This document shows positions 1-13,849 of a stretch of 64,000 nucleotides of DNA, piece after piece. How positions within the stretch are numbered: position 1 is the stretch's first letter; each line of letters starts with the position of its first letter. The notes beneath the pieces were generated by a model. That model was not told the origin of the DNA and searched no databases. It saw only the letters and a list, made by a program, of their open reading frames with translations. Made by a program: the position numbers and the translations under genes. The DNA comes from Roseibium sp. MMSF_3544 (lineage in GTDB: Bacteria > Pseudomonadota > Alphaproteobacteria > Rhizobiales > Stappiaceae). The stretch lies in NCBI RefSeq assembly GCF_030732845.1, contig NZ_JASHKA010000007.1:232901-296900 (forward strand). Reading direction: 5' to 3'.

Positions 1-196
1 GGGCGGTGCCTGGCCGATCCGGCAATCGGAGTTGACTGCGGACAGGCTCTCAGAAGAAATCATCCGCTTCATCAATTCGCCGGATCTGCTGGTGGAAGCT
101 GCCGCCAACGCACGCAGCGTTGCTAAGCCGGACGCGGTCAAACGCCTTGCGGACCTGGTTGAGAAGGTTGCTGAAAAACAAGGAGAACGGCCATGA
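1..196 (+). CDS. murG: MurG C-terminal end (partial)
   Basis: This is the 3' end of the UDP-GlcNAc:lipid I N-acetylglucosaminyltransferase, which makes lipid II at the inner face of the membrane. The frame runs open from base 2 to a TGA at 194-196 and encodes about 64 residues. It begins [20 protein letters not shown], which matches the conserved GGAW...QSEL block near the end of MurG. The stop overlaps the murC start as ATGA, so the two are translationally coupled. The rest of the gene lies outside the window. Confidence 0.93.
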   Translation, partial: GGAWPIRQSELTADRLSEEIIRFINSPDLLVEAAANARSVAKPDAVKRLADLVEKVAEKQGERP

Positions 197-1605
197 AAAT
201 GCCGCAGGATATCGGACCGGTTCACTTCGTCGGCATCGGCGGCATTGGCATGAGCGGCATTGCCGAAGTGCTGAAAACGCTTGGATACCAGGTGCAAGGG
301 TCTGACATGGCTGAGAATGCCAACGTGCAGCGGCTCAGATCCCACGGGATTGCGGTGACCGTCGGACACGCGGCCGAAAACCTCGGCGATGCGGAAGTGC
401 TTGTCGTGTCTTCGGCGATCAAGAAGGACAATCCGGAACTGGTGGCCGCGCGCGAGAGACTGATACCAGTCGTGCGCCGGGCCGAGATGCTTGCCGAACT
501 GATGCGGTTCAAGCAGGCGATTGCCGTTGGCGGAACCCACGGCAAGACGACGACCACCTCAATGGTAGCCGCGCTGCTCGATGCCGGAAGTCTAGATCCA
601 ACGGTCATCAACGGCGGCATCATCAACGCTTACGGCACCAACGCACGCATGGGCGCTGGGGACTGGATGGTCGTCGAGGCGGATGAAAGCGACGGAACGT
701 TCGTCAAGCTTCCTGCCGACATCGCGATCGTCACCAACATCGATCCGGAACATCTCGATCACTACGGTGATTTTGAAGGCGTCAAGGCAGCCTTCCGCCA
801 GTTCATCGAAAACGTACCGTTTTACGGCTTCGCGGTGATGTGCCTCGATCATCCTGAGGTGCAGACCATGATCGGGACAATTGAGGACCGGCGGGTCGTG
901 ACCTACGGCGCCAATCCGCAGGCCGACGTGCGCTTTACCGATGTATCGATGGATGGGGGCAAGTCGACATTTTCGGTTGCCATCCGGGACCGCCGGACCG
1001 ACGAAGTCATCGAATTGAACGAGTTGGTTCTGCCGATGCCTGGCCTTCACAATGTCTCCAATGCGACGGCGGCAATCGCGGTCGCTTCCAATCTGGGCGT
1101 TGGTCCGGATGACCTGAAGAAAGGCATTTCGGACTTTGGAGGCGTCAAACGCCGCTTTACGCATACCGGCACAGTCGGCGGCGTCCAGATCTTCGACGAC
1201 TACGGTCATCATCCGGTGGAGATCAAGGCGGTTCTGCACGCTGCGCGCCAATCGACAAAGGGAAAGGTCATTGCGGTCATGCAGCCGCACCGGTTTACGC
1301 GGCTCCAGAGCCTCTTCGATGATTTTTCCAACTGCTTCAACGACGCCGACACCGTGATCATCACGCCGGTTTATGCAGCCGGTGAACAACCGATAGAAGG
1401 GGCTTCTCACAAGGATCTCGTGTCGGGCATGAAAACCCGTGGTCATCGGCAGGTTCAATCGATCGATGGGCCAGAGGAGTTGCCTGCTCTGATCAAGGAG
1501 CTCGCCGAGCCAGGCGACTTCGTCATTTGCCTCGGGGCAGGCAACATCACCCAGTGGGCCTATGCGCTGCCGCAGCAACTTCAAGAACTTCAGGACCAGG
1601 ACTGA
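193..1605 (+). CDS. murC: UDP-N-acetylmuramate--L-alanine ligase
   Basis: MurC adds L-alanine to UDP-MurNAc in the cytoplasm, the first peptide step of peptidoglycan precursor synthesis. The 470-residue product is full length. The N-terminal Rossmann motif [14 protein letters not shown] is followed by the ATP-binding loop [11 protein letters not shown] near residue 114. The central Mur-ligase block (EADESDGTF, then [12 protein letters not shown]) and the C-terminal motif [10 protein letters not shown] are also present. The ATG overlaps the murG stop by four bases and the TGA overlaps the murB ATG by one base, so it sits inside a tightly coupled operon. Confidence 0.98.
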   Translation: MKMPQDIGPVHFVGIGGIGMSGIAEVLKTLGYQVQGSDMAENANVQRLRSHGIAVTVGHAAENLGDAEVLVVSSAIKKDNPELVAARERLIPVVRRAEMLAELMRFKQAIAVGGTHGKTTTTSMVAALLDAGSLDPTVINGGIINAYGTNARMGAGDWMVVEADESDGTFVKLPADIAIVTNIDPEHLDHYGDFEGVKAAFRQFIENVPFYGFAVMCLDHPEVQTMIGTIEDRRVVTYGANPQADVRFTDVSMDGGKSTFSVAIRDRRTDEVIELNELVLPMPGLHNVSNATAAIAVASNLGVGPDDLKKGISDFGGVKRRFTHTGTVGGVQIFDDYGHHPVEIKAVLHAARQSTKGKVIAVMQPHRFTRLQSLFDDFSNCFNDADTVIITPVYAAGEQPIEGASHKDLVSGMKTRGHRQVQSIDGPEELPALIKELAEPGDFVICLGAGNITQWAYALPQQLQELQDQD

Positions 1606-2576
1606 TGAGTTTTCCTGACCTCCTGGAACAACATCCTGACCTTGCCGTTGGCATTCGCGGCAGGCTGACTGCCAACCAGCCGCTTTCCGCCGTGACCTGG
1701 TTCCGTACAGGCGGCCCGGCACAGTTGATGTTTCAGCCGGCCGACGAAGATGATCTTGCCGCATTTTTAAAGAAACTGCCCGACGACGTACCGGTTCTGC
1801 CCGTGGGGCTCGGCTCCAATCTCCTGATCCGCGACGGCGGCCTGGAGGGCGTCGTGATACGTCTCAGTGCTAAGGGGTTCGGCGGGATCGAGGCCGCCGG
1901 CGCCGATCGTCTGCGGGCGGGGGCGGCGGTTCCGGACAAGCGGCTTGCCGAAGCTGCGGCGGCAGCCAGCCTTGGAGGGTTTGCGTTTTATACCGGGATT
2001 CCGGGTGGTCTCGGCGGCGCGCTGCGCATGAATGCAGGCGCGCACGGGACCGAAACGCGTGAGCGCATGGTCGAGTTGACCGCGATCGACCGCCAGGGAA
2101 ACCGGCACGTTCTGACGAACGCCGACATGAGTTATGCCTACCGCTACTCCGCAGCGCCAAAGGATCTGGTGTTCACCTCAGCTGTCTTTGCCGGCATCCC
2201 AAAGGACGAAGCCTCAATACGCCAGGAAATGGCAGACGTCGTGGCACACCGTGAAAAGGCGCAGCCGATCCGGGAAAAGACCGGCGGGTCGACATTCAAG
2301 AACCCGCCCGGAACGTCTGCCTGGAAAGAGGTCGATGCAGCCGGTTGCAGGGGACTGACCGTTGGCGGCGCGCAAATGTCCGAAATGCACTGCAATTTCA
2401 TGATCAACACTGGAGCGGCAACGGGATACGACCTGGAACGCCTCGGTGAAACGGTGCGCGCGCGCGTCCTTGAGCACAGCGGCATCCGGCTCGAATGGGA
2501 AATCAAACGGCTTGGACGGTTCGGAGAGACCGGATCTGTCGAACCGTTTCTGGGACAGCAAGGGGAGGCCGCGTAA
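1605..2576 (+). CDS. murB: UDP-N-acetylenolpyruvoylglucosamine reductase
   Basis: MurB is an FAD enzyme that reduces UDP-GlcNAc-enolpyruvate to UDP-MurNAc with NADPH. I start it at the ATG that overlaps the murC stop (TGATG), giving 323 residues beginning [13 protein letters not shown]. An in-frame start inside murC is possible but would only add unrelated residues. Seen are the FAD-binding stretch [15 protein letters not shown], the catalytic-region motif [21 protein letters not shown], and the late motif GGSTFKNP with its conserved serine. The TAA directly abuts the ddl ATG. Confidence 0.97.
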   Translation: MSFPDLLEQHPDLAVGIRGRLTANQPLSAVTWFRTGGPAQLMFQPADEDDLAAFLKKLPDDVPVLPVGLGSNLLIRDGGLEGVVIRLSAKGFGGIEAAGADRLRAGAAVPDKRLAEAAAAASLGGFAFYTGIPGGLGGALRMNAGAHGTETRERMVELTAIDRQGNRHVLTNADMSYAYRYSAAPKDLVFTSAVFAGIPKDEASIRQEMADVVAHREKAQPIREKTGGSTFKNPPGTSAWKEVDAAGCRGLTVGGAQMSEMHCNFMINTGAATGYDLERLGETVRARVLEHSGIRLEWEIKRLGRFGETGSVEPFLGQQGEAA

Positions 2577-3503
2577 ATGGCCAAGAAGCACGTCGCCGTT
2601 CTGATGGGCGGTTGGGTCAACGAACGTCCGGTCAGCCTAAGCAGCGGCAAGGACTGCGCCGACGCTCTGGAAGAGGCCGGTTACAAGGTGACACGCGTCG
2701 ACGTTGACCGGAATGTCTCGGCCGTTTTGCAAAAACTTCAGCCGGATGTCGCCTTCAATGCGCTGCATGGCCCGTTCGGGGAGGATGGCTGCATTCAGGG
2801 AATTTTAGAATTCCTTAACATTCCCTTCACGCATTCGGGGGTGATGGCTTCCAGCCTTGCAATGAACAAAGTGAAGGCCAAGGCAGTGATGCAGGCTGCC
2901 GGCATCCCGGTGACGAAAGACATCGTCGTGAACCGCCGCGAGATCCAGCGTGAACACCCTATGGAGCCACCTTATGTGCTTAAACCGATCTCTGAAGGAT
3001 CGAGCTTTGGAGTGCTGATTGTCAAGGAAGATCAAGAGTTTCCGCCGCAAGAGCTGAGTCGGGCAGACTGGCCTTACCCGGATGTGCTGATGTGCGAGAA
3101 ATTCATCGACGGACGCGAACTCACATGTGCGGTCATGGACGACAAGCCGCTCGGGGTGATCGACATCATTCCGATGGGGCACAGCTTCTATGATTATGAC
3201 GCAAAATATGTAGAAGGCGGTTCAAAACACGTTCTTCCTGCAAAAATTTCACCGATTGTTTACCAAACCATAGAGACACTAGCGGTTAAGGCGCATCAGG
3301 TCTTGGGATGCCGTGGTGTTTCCCGTGCCGATTTTCGATTCGATGAACGCGAAGACGGAACCGGTGAACTGATCTGCCTTGAAGTGAACACGCAGCCAGG
3401 CATGACGCCGACTTCTCTTGTGCCGGAAATGGCGGCCTACAAGGGGATGAGTTTCAAGGACCTGGTCAGTTGGATGGTTGAGGACGCGAGTTGCTGTCGC
3501 TAG
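2577..3503 (+). CDS. ddl: D-alanine--D-alanine ligase
   Basis: This ATP-grasp enzyme makes the D-Ala-D-Ala dipeptide for peptidoglycan. The 308-residue protein opens with [20 protein letters not shown]; most relatives have SxER at the corresponding place, and the VNER seen here is a mild variant. The ATP-grasp core ([14 protein letters not shown]), the loop [13 protein letters not shown] and the metal-binding end [16 protein letters not shown] are intact. Its last 13 bases overlap the ftsQ start. There is no gap after murB, so it is co-transcribed with the cell-wall genes upstream. Confidence 0.97.
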   Translation: MAKKHVAVLMGGWVNERPVSLSSGKDCADALEEAGYKVTRVDVDRNVSAVLQKLQPDVAFNALHGPFGEDGCIQGILEFLNIPFTHSGVMASSLAMNKVKAKAVMQAAGIPVTKDIVVNRREIQREHPMEPPYVLKPISEGSSFGVLIVKEDQEFPPQELSRADWPYPDVLMCEKFIDGRELTCAVMDDKPLGVIDIIPMGHSFYDYDAKYVEGGSKHVLPAKISPIVYQTIETLAVKAHQVLGCRGVSRADFRFDEREDGTGELICLEVNTQPGMTPTSLVPEMAAYKGMSFKDLVSWMVEDASCCR

Positions 3504-4405
3504 GTCGCAAACGATTTCGGGAAACACTGACCCCGCTGGAAGCCGAGCTGGCCCCGCGCGGGCGCGGTGTGTCGCGTTTGCATCGCCAGCCGGTCTGGCG
3601 GTCGGCCGGGCGCCTGGCCGATCTCCCGCGCTGGACAGGGTCCGCAGCCGCCCTTGGTTTCTTAACCTTAACGATTTCCTATGGAATAGTCATAGGTGGC
3701 CACGGCCGGATGGTTTCTGATGCGCTACTGTCTGCTGCCGGGTTCGGCATTGAGGCGGTGAAGCTCTCGGGGCAGCGCGAAATCAACGAGTTTCAGATCC
3801 TTGAGGCTCTGGAAATTCATGAGGGCACGTCGCTTGCCCTGTTTGACGCCGCCGGCGCGCGTGAGCGCCTGAACCAGATGGCATGGGTCAAGAACGCTTC
3901 CGTGATGAAGCTTTACCCGAGCACGTTGCAGATCCGAATCGAGGAACGCGTTCCTTTTGCGCTCTGGCAGCGTGGTGATCTGGTCTCAATCGTGAACGAG
4001 GCGGGGGACGTCATCACTGATGACGTCGACGGCCGCTATGCCAATCTGCTTCTTGTCGTCAATCACGGCGCTCAGCGCCGCGCGACCGAAATCAACACTG
4101 CCCTGGAACAGGTGCCGGAGCTGCGCCCGCGCGTGCGCGCCGCCTTCCTTGTCAGTGACCGCCGCTGGGACCTTCAATTGGAAAACGGAATTTCAATCCG
4201 CCTGCCGGAACAGGATGTTGACGCTGCGCTTGCCGATCTTGTGAAGATGGACGAAGAGAGCGGTCTTCTGTCCCGGGATATCGTCGCGATCGACATGCGT
4301 CTGGCTGATCGGGTCACGGTGCGGCTGTCCGACGAGGCGGCAGAACAGCGCAAGATCATGACAGGTGGTCGCAACCGGTCAGGCAAGAAGGAGCAGGACA
4401 CGTGA
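3491..4405 (+). CDS. ftsQ: Cell division protein FtsQ
   Basis: FtsQ is a single-pass inner-membrane divisome protein that links early and late division proteins. The likely start is TTG at 3491, with GAGGA six bases upstream and overlapping the end of ddl. The 304-residue product has a cytoplasmic head rich in Arg and Pro, one membrane helix at about residues 48-70, and a periplasmic POTRA domain at about 84-156 ([20 protein letters not shown] and onward), followed by the FtsQ beta domain. A short basic tail ends the protein. The stop overlaps the ftsA GTG as GTGA. Confidence 0.93.
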   Translation: MLSLGRKRFRETLTPLEAELAPRGRGVSRLHRQPVWRSAGRLADLPRWTGSAAALGFLTLTISYGIVIGGHGRMVSDALLSAAGFGIEAVKLSGQREINEFQILEALEIHEGTSLALFDAAGARERLNQMAWVKNASVMKLYPSTLQIRIEERVPFALWQRGDLVSIVNEAGDVITDDVDGRYANLLLVVNHGAQRRATEINTALEQVPELRPRVRAAFLVSDRRWDLQLENGISIRLPEQDVDAALADLVKMDEESGLLSRDIVAIDMRLADRVTVRLSDEAAEQRKIMTGGRNRSGKKEQDT

Positions 4406-5724
4406 GCCGCTCCGACAAGAATCTCTACCTGCCCAAAATGCGCCCGCTGCCCAGCCGGCGCTCTGTCATTATGTCGGTTCTGGACGTGGGCTCGACCAAG
4501 GTCTGCTGCCTGATCGCGAAACTGGTGCCGCAAGAAGAAAAGGCGATCCTCTCGAGCCGGTCTCACAAGGTGGAAGTCCTGGGCTACGGCTATCAGCGCT
4601 CTCGCGGCATCAAGTCCGGTGTCGTCGTCGACATGGATGCGGCCGAACAGGCGATCCGTCTGGCCGTCGACAGCGCGGAGCGCATGGCCGGTGTCACCGT
4701 CGAATCCCTGATTGCCAATATCAGTTGCGGGCGGCTGCAGAGCGAGATCTACAGCGCCGGTGTACCGCTTGCCGGTGACAGCGTTTCGGAAGCGGACATC
4801 CAGCGGGTTCTTTCCGCGGGCTCCAGCCACTCGGTGACGGACGGTCGAGCCGTGACGCACGCGCTGCCGATTTCCTATTCGCTGGACGGCAGCAGGGGCA
4901 TCCGGGACCCACGCGGCATGATGGGGCACAAACTCGGTGTCGATATGCAGGTTGTGACCGCGGAAGTCCCGCCGGTGCGCAATCTGGAACTCTGCATCAA
5001 TCGTGGACACCTTCACGTCGAGACCATGGTGGCAACTCCGTTCGCAAGCGGACTGTCCACGATTGTCGACGATGAAGCAGAACTTGGCGTCGCCTGTATC
5101 GACATGGGTGGCGGCACGACGACACTGTCGGTTTTTGTCGACGGTCACATGGTGCATCTCGATGCGATCGCCGTCGGCGGCAATCACGTGACGACGGATA
5201 TCGCCCGCGCCTTCGCAACGCGCCTGCAGGATGCAGAGCGTCTGAAAACCCTTTACGGCTCACCGCTGGCTTCCAGCTCCGACGAGCGCGACCTTCTGAC
5301 GGTTCCGCCCCTGGAAAGCGACAGCGATTTGCCCAACCAGATCCCACGCTCGGCGCTGACCCGTGTCATCCGTCCGCGCGTTGAAGAGATCCTTGAACTC
5401 GTAAGAGATCGTTTGACCGCCTCCGGCTTTGCCGGCCGGGTGGGCAAGCAGATCGTGCTGACAGGGGGCGCTAGTCAGCTGACGGGTCTTGGAGAGGTTG
5501 CGCGTCACATTCTGGGGCGCAACGTTCGTCTTGGCCGGCCTCTAGGCGTCGCCGGTCTTCCCGAGGCTGCCAAAGGTCCGGCTTTTGCCGCCGCTGTCGG
5601 TCTCTTGATTTATCCGCAAGTCGCTCAAATCGAACAGTTCGATCACAAGAACCGTCGGTCTGGGTGGAGCGGACAATCTGGTTACCTGGCCCGTGTGGGG
5701 CAGTGGATCAGGGAAAGCTTCTGA
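4402..5724 (+). CDS. ftsA: Cell division protein FtsA
   Basis: FtsA is an actin-like ATPase that anchors FtsZ to the membrane. The 440-residue protein starts at GTG 4402 inside the ftsQ stop. It carries the actin-fold phosphate loops [14 protein letters not shown] and [15 protein letters not shown], the SHS2/1C insertion, and the motif [13 protein letters not shown]. The C terminus ends GQWIRESF, consistent with the amphipathic membrane-targeting helix of the family. It is followed after 115 bases by the proposed ftsZ start. Confidence 0.97.
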   Translation: MSRSDKNLYLPKMRPLPSRRSVIMSVLDVGSTKVCCLIAKLVPQEEKAILSSRSHKVEVLGYGYQRSRGIKSGVVVDMDAAEQAIRLAVDSAERMAGVTVESLIANISCGRLQSEIYSAGVPLAGDSVSEADIQRVLSAGSSHSVTDGRAVTHALPISYSLDGSRGIRDPRGMMGHKLGVDMQVVTAEVPPVRNLELCINRGHLHVETMVATPFASGLSTIVDDEAELGVACIDMGGGTTTLSVFVDGHMVHLDAIAVGGNHVTTDIARAFATRLQDAERLKTLYGSPLASSSDERDLLTVPPLESDSDLPNQIPRSALTRVIRPRVEEILELVRDRLTASGFAGRVGKQIVLTGGASQLTGLGEVARHILGRNVRLGRPLGVAGLPEAAKGPAFAAAVGLLIYPQVAQIEQFDHKNRRSGWSGQSGYLARVGQWIRESF

Positions 5725-5839
5725 CGACATGAGCCAAGAAGACGAAAGCCAGGAATTGGAACTGCCGGGAGTGGCAGTTGAAGTTAGGGAAGAAGAGGCC
5801 TCTCCCGTACCGGGGGAGCCAGAGGGTCGCGAGGATAAT

Positions 5840-7630
5840 ATGACCATCAACCTGAAGATGCCCGATATTCAGGAGCTGAAACCGCGCATTACGGTTTTCG
5901 GCGTCGGCGGCGCGGGCGGAAACGCCGTCAATAACATGATCACTGCAGGTCTCCAGGGGTGCGACTTCGTCGTGGCCAACACGGATGCCCAGGCTTTGGC
6001 CATGAACCATTCCGATCGGCTCGTCCAGATGGGCGTTGCTGTCACGGAAGGTCTTGGTGCAGGCTCCCAGCCGGAAGTCGGCTCGGCCGCAGCCGAAGAA
6101 GTGATCGACGAAATCAATGACCATCTGTCCGGTTCGCACATGGTGTTCATCACTGCCGGCATGGGCGGTGGCACCGGTACCGGTGCAGCGCCCGTTATTG
6201 CCCGCGCAGCACGCGAGCAGGGCATTCTGACGGTGGGTGTGGTCACCAAACCGTTCCAGTTCGAAGGCGCGCGGCGGATGCGCATTGCCGATTCCGGCAT
6301 CGACGAGTTGCAGCGCAATGTCGACACGCTGATCGTGATCCCGAACCAGAACCTGTTCCGGATCGCCAACGCCCAGACGACCTTTGCCGACGCGTTCGCG
6401 ATGGCAGACCAGGTGCTCTACTCAGGTGTTGCCTGCATCACCGATCTGATGGTGAAGGAAGGTCTCATCAACCTTGACTTCGCCGATGTTCGCTCCGTGA
6501 TGCGCGGCATGGGCAAGGCCATGATGGGAACCGGCGAAGCGAGCGGTGAAAAGCGCGCTCAGCAGGCCGCGGAAGCTGCAATCGCAAACCCGCTTCTGGA
6601 CGAATCGTCCATGAAGGGTGCACGTGGTCTCCTGATCTCCATCACCGGTGGCAACGACCTGACGCTGTTCGAAGTGGATGAAGCGGCAACCCGGATCCGT
6701 GAAGAAGTGGATTCGGATGCCAACATCATTCTCGGAGCAACTTTCGACGAAACACTCGATGGTCTCATCCGTGTGTCCGTCGTTGCAACGGGCATCGACA
6801 AGGAAGAGGGTCAGGACGCAGGCACGTTTCCCTCTCCAGCAGCACAGGCACTGAGGTCTGAAGCCGCAGCTGCGGCCCGGATGCCGGAAATCACGACCGC
6901 AATGGCCCAACAGGCCGCGGAAAAATCCGGCGCCGAGAGCGCTGCAGCCAAGGCCGTTGCCAGCCTTGAAAAGGAGCTCGCAATACCGGAGCCCGAAGCC
7001 GTTGCAGTCGCCAGTGATCCCGACGTGGAGATCAAACGCGTCAAGCCGGCTGCCGCCTCCATGGCCAGCAAAACGCCCATGATCGACCTGGAAGACGACA
7101 CTCCGGCAGCTGCCGTGGAAGAATCTCCAGTCAGCCAGCCATACATTCCGCCGGCTGCCGAAGAGCATAGTCCGTCGCCGCGCATGCCGCGTGTTGAAGA
7201 CTTCCCGCCGATTGCACAGCGTGAAATCCTGGCGCAGCAGACGCCTCCGGCAGCGTCCGAGACGCCGTCAAGCGCACCACAGGCCGAAGCGGCACCGGCG
7301 CCTGCACCGGCCCTGGCGCCAACGCCCGCAAGCCTAGACGACTACAACGAAGAGGACCGTCGTCCGATGGGGCTTCTGCGCCGTCTTGCGAGCGGCCTTG
7401 GTCGCAAGGAAGAGGACGAGGAGCTGGAAGCCGAAGCGCCCGTTGCGCGCCCGGCTCCGCAGATGCAACCGGCAGCCCCGGCGGCTCCGCGTGCACCGCA
7501 GGCTCGTGTGTCTTCACAAGGCGCCGCGGGTCAGCTCGACGAAACTGGCCGTGCTGCGCCCAAGCCGATCAGTGCCGCTGACGACGAACAATTGGAAATT
7601 CCGGCGTTCCTGCGCCGCCAAGCCAACTGA
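5840..7630 (+). CDS. ftsZ: Cell division protein FtsZ
   Basis: FtsZ is the tubulin-like GTPase that forms the division ring. I start it at ATG 5840, giving 596 residues beginning [20 protein letters not shown], the usual start in this order, with GAGG five bases upstream. The GTPase core shows [14 protein letters not shown], the tubulin signature [10 protein letters not shown] near residue 110, and [12 protein letters not shown] linker of about 250 residues rich in Ala, Pro and Glu follows, then the conserved C-terminal peptide EIPAFLRRQ that binds FtsA. The frame is also open upstream to an ATG at 5729, so a form 37 residues longer is possible. Confidence 0.97.
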   Translation: MTINLKMPDIQELKPRITVFGVGGAGGNAVNNMITAGLQGCDFVVANTDAQALAMNHSDRLVQMGVAVTEGLGAGSQPEVGSAAAEEVIDEINDHLSGSHMVFITAGMGGGTGTGAAPVIARAAREQGILTVGVVTKPFQFEGARRMRIADSGIDELQRNVDTLIVIPNQNLFRIANAQTTFADAFAMADQVLYSGVACITDLMVKEGLINLDFADVRSVMRGMGKAMMGTGEASGEKRAQQAAEAAIANPLLDESSMKGARGLLISITGGNDLTLFEVDEAATRIREEVDSDANIILGATFDETLDGLIRVSVVATGIDKEEGQDAGTFPSPAAQALRSEAAAAARMPEITTAMAQQAAEKSGAESAAAKAVASLEKELAIPEPEAVAVASDPDVEIKRVKPAAASMASKTPMIDLEDDTPAAAVEESPVSQPYIPPAAEEHSPSPRMPRVEDFPPIAQREILAQQTPPAASETPSSAPQAEAAPAPAPALAPTPASLDDYNEEDRRPMGLLRRLASGLGRKEEDEELEAEAPVARPAPQMQPAAPAAPRAPQARVSSQGAAGQLDETGRAAPKPISAADDEQLEIPAFLRRQAN

Positions 7631-7660
7631 TTCGTTTAGCGATCTTCTTCCCTGATCGCG

Positions 7661-7688
7661 GCAGCCCGGAGCTCACGCTTCGGGCTGC
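7661..7688 (+). terminator. Hairpin after ftsZ, candidate terminator
   Basis: GCAGCCCG and CGGGCTGC form a perfect 8-bp stem with a 12-base loop, 30 bases after the ftsZ stop. There is only a weak T run (TTCC) after it, so termination may be partial. It marks the boundary between the division operon and lpxC. Confidence 0.6.
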
Positions 7689-7885
7689 TTCCGTAGCGGA
7701 AGAATTTCATTATGTATTTCAGTATGTTGCCGGCCTGTGAATCGTTACAAACCGTAATAAAGCTTTATTTCGCTCTATCGGAGATCGCGACTATGTTCGC
7801 GTCCAACTCGTGATCGTTAATAGTCCGTAGATGCATTGGGGCAAATAAAGGGCTTTTCGGTCGCAATTCGGAAGGGCTGGGTTTA

Positions 7886-8830
7886 ATGACCACACATGTT
7901 GACCGACAGACGACAGTTGCCGATCAGGTAACCCTGACCGGAATTGGTGTTCACTCGGGAAAACCTGCGTCGATCACACTCCTTCCCGCCGAAGCTGGCG
8001 TCGGTGTCGTATTTACGCGAACCGACCAGGAAGACGCAGTCGAGGTTCCGGCGCGCTGGGACACCGTTTCGGCAACCGCGCTCTGCACCGTGCTCGGCGA
8101 TCCCACAAAAGACGGCATTGCAACAGTAGAACACGTGATGGCAGCCCTGTTCGGCATGGGCGTCGATAACGTCATTGTCGAAATCGACGGCCCGGAAATG
8201 CCCATCATGGACGGCAGCAGCTCGGTGTTCGTTGAAGCGATCGAACAGGTCGGTCTGAAGAAACTCGACCGCGGTCGCCGCTATCTGAAAATCAACAAGA
8301 CCGTTCGTGTCGACAATGGCAGTGCATGGTGTGAGCTTCATCCTTACAACGGCACGAAGTTCGACATCACGATCGATTTTGAAACGCCCGTGATCGGACG
8401 GCAGCAGTTCGTATCCGAAATGACGCCGGACGTGTTCCGTGACGACCTGTCCCGTGCGCGCACGTTCGGGAACGTCAAGGACGTTGAACAGCTGTGGAAG
8501 ATGGGCTTTGCGCTTGGCTCTTCCCTGGATAACTCGGTGGCGATCTCAGACGACAAGGTTCTGAACCCGGAAGGCACCCGCTGGCCGGATGAGTTTGCCC
8601 GTCACAAGGCACTTGATGCAGTTGGTGATCTGGCGCTGGCCGGTCTGCCGATCCTCGGGATGTACAAGTCCTACAAGGGCGGCCACAAGATGAACCACGC
8701 CATCCTGGTCAAGCTGTTCGAAGACCCGACCGCGTTTGAAGTGGTCGAGGCCCCGGCATTCCGTCAGGTTGGACAGGTCGGCAAGGGCGGTCTTGCCGCA
8801 GCTGCCGCGTTCGGTCCCGACGTTTCCTGA
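7886..8830 (+). CDS. lpxC: UDP-3-O-acyl-N-acetylglucosamine deacetylase
   Basis: LpxC is the zinc enzyme that commits UDP-acyl-GlcNAc to lipid A synthesis. The 314-residue protein has the zinc histidine H83 in VEHVMAALFGMG, and H240 with D244 in the second zinc motif HKALDAVGD. The substrate-binding motif EIDGPEMPIMDGSS is also present. ATG 7886 gives the expected N terminus. The 255-base gap from ftsZ holds a hairpin and the AT-rich palindrome noted separately, so lpxC probably has its own promoter. Its place after ftsZ matches the usual order. Confidence 0.98.
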   Translation: MTTHVDRQTTVADQVTLTGIGVHSGKPASITLLPAEAGVGVVFTRTDQEDAVEVPARWDTVSATALCTVLGDPTKDGIATVEHVMAALFGMGVDNVIVEIDGPEMPIMDGSSSVFVEAIEQVGLKKLDRGRRYLKINKTVRVDNGSAWCELHPYNGTKFDITIDFETPVIGRQQFVSEMTPDVFRDDLSRARTFGNVKDVEQLWKMGFALGSSLDNSVAISDDKVLNPEGTRWPDEFARHKALDAVGDLALAGLPILGMYKSYKGGHKMNHAILVKLFEDPTAFEVVEAPAFRQVGQVGKGGLAAAAAFGPDVS

Positions 8831-9046
8831 TTTTTTCACGGCCGCGTCGAGGACACGGTCGGTTTATTTCGTTGAATTTCACTGCAAATCTGGCGCATTG
8901 CCATAAAATTGCTCAAAAAAACCGTCAGATCGCCGAAGAGGGCGTGACGGAGACGGGGATTTTCCGATAAACACTCCTTTCATTGTGACAAGGGCCGGAA
9001 ATACCGGAATGGCTGTAGGGGCTGCGAGCAGCTCGGGAGTAAAGGC

Positions 9047-9904
9047 GTGAACGGAATGGTAACTGGTTCTTATGTGAACGGGACCAAGCGCATGAAAACC
9101 CTATTCAGATTGGCTGTTCTGGCGGTGCCGGTTGCGCTTGTCGCCTGCAGCAGCAAGGACGATCTGGACGAGTTTGCGCTCAACGACACGCCGCCGGAAG
9201 TCCTCTTCAACGAAGGCCTGGCACTGCGCGCCCAGGGTAAGCTGCGCGATTCGACGACCAAGTTCGAAGAAATCGACAAGCTTTATCCGTATTCTGAATA
9301 CTCCAAGAAGTCGCTCGTCAATCTTGCGTTCCTGAACTACTCGCGCGGCAACTACACGGAAACTGTCACGGCTGCGCGGCGGTTTGTGACGCTTTATCCA
9401 GGTGACGAAGATTCGGCCTATATGCTTTATCTCGCGGGCCAGAGCTATTTCCGACAAATGCCCGATATCACGCGTGATCAGGGCGTGACCCGCAAGGCCG
9501 CGAGCGCCTTTACCGAGTTGGTTCAGCGCTTTCCCGAATCCGAATATACGCCGGACGCTGAAAAGAAGTTGCGCATCGTTGAGGATCAGCTCGGCGGCAA
9601 GGAAATGCAGGTTGGCCGCTACTATCAGAAACGGCGCAACTATGTCGCGGCAATCAACCGTTTCAAGACCGTGGTTGTCGAATACCAGACGACGCGTCAT
9701 GTCGAAGAAGCCCTGTTTCGCCTGACCGAAGCCTACTATGCGCTGGGTGTGGTCAATGAGGCGCAGACGGCGGCCGCGGTGCTCGGCCACAACTATCCTG
9801 ACACGCAGTGGTACAAGGATGCCTATTCCCTGCTGAACAAGGGCGGTTTCGAACCTTCCGAGGATTCTGGCAGCTGGATTAGCCGCGCATTCAAGAGTAT
9901 TTAA
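9047..9904 (+). CDS. bamD: Outer membrane assembly lipoprotein BamD
   Basis: BamD is the essential lipoprotein partner of BamA in beta-barrel insertion into the outer membrane. The protein has a lipoprotein signal ending LVAC (signal from residue 16, MKTLFRLAVLAVPVALVAC), then TPR-like repeats starting PPEVLFNEGLALRAQGK, typical of BamD (285 residues from this start). GTG 9047 has GGGAG seven bases upstream and is chosen for that reason. ATG 9092 would give a more usual signal peptide but has only a weak ribosome site. The gene stands between lpxC and recN, a common alphaproteobacterial order. Confidence 0.93.
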   Translation: MNGMVTGSYVNGTKRMKTLFRLAVLAVPVALVACSSKDDLDEFALNDTPPEVLFNEGLALRAQGKLRDSTTKFEEIDKLYPYSEYSKKSLVNLAFLNYSRGNYTETVTAARRFVTLYPGDEDSAYMLYLAGQSYFRQMPDITRDQGVTRKAASAFTELVQRFPESEYTPDAEKKLRIVEDQLGGKEMQVGRYYQKRRNYVAAINRFKTVVVEYQTTRHVEEALFRLTEAYYALGVVNEAQTAAAVLGHNYPDTQWYKDAYSLLNKGGFEPSEDSGSWISRAFKSI

Positions 9905-9926
9905 GAAGCTCTGCGAAGACGACTCA

Positions 9927-9945
9927 GGCCTTCCTTTCGAAGGCC
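9927..9945 (+). terminator. Short hairpin between bamD and recN
   Basis: GGCCTTC and GAAGGCC form a perfect 7-bp stem with a 5-base loop. No T run follows, so it may be an mRNA-stabilising hairpin or a weak terminator. Confidence 0.35.
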
Positions 9946-9972
9946 GTATGACTGTCTGGGGAGCACGCCTTT

Positions 9973-13814
<3,842 letters not shown>

Positions 13815-13849
13815 CACTTGAGCAGAACGCATCCTGAGGGAGAAAAGGT

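Noticed and set aside
592..1764. 390-codon open frame on the minus strand
   Set aside because: It is the antisense of murC and murB, whose motifs are intact on the plus strand. It has no family pattern and arises from high G+C codon use.
3655..3680. TTAACCTTAAC inside ftsQ, looked at as a CtrA box
   Set aside because: The spacing does not match TTAA-N7-TTAA or TTAACCAT, and the bases are explained by the coding sequence of the membrane helix.
4174..5187. 337-codon minus-strand frame
   Set aside because: It lies antisense to ftsQ and ftsA, and the translation has no recognisable domain.
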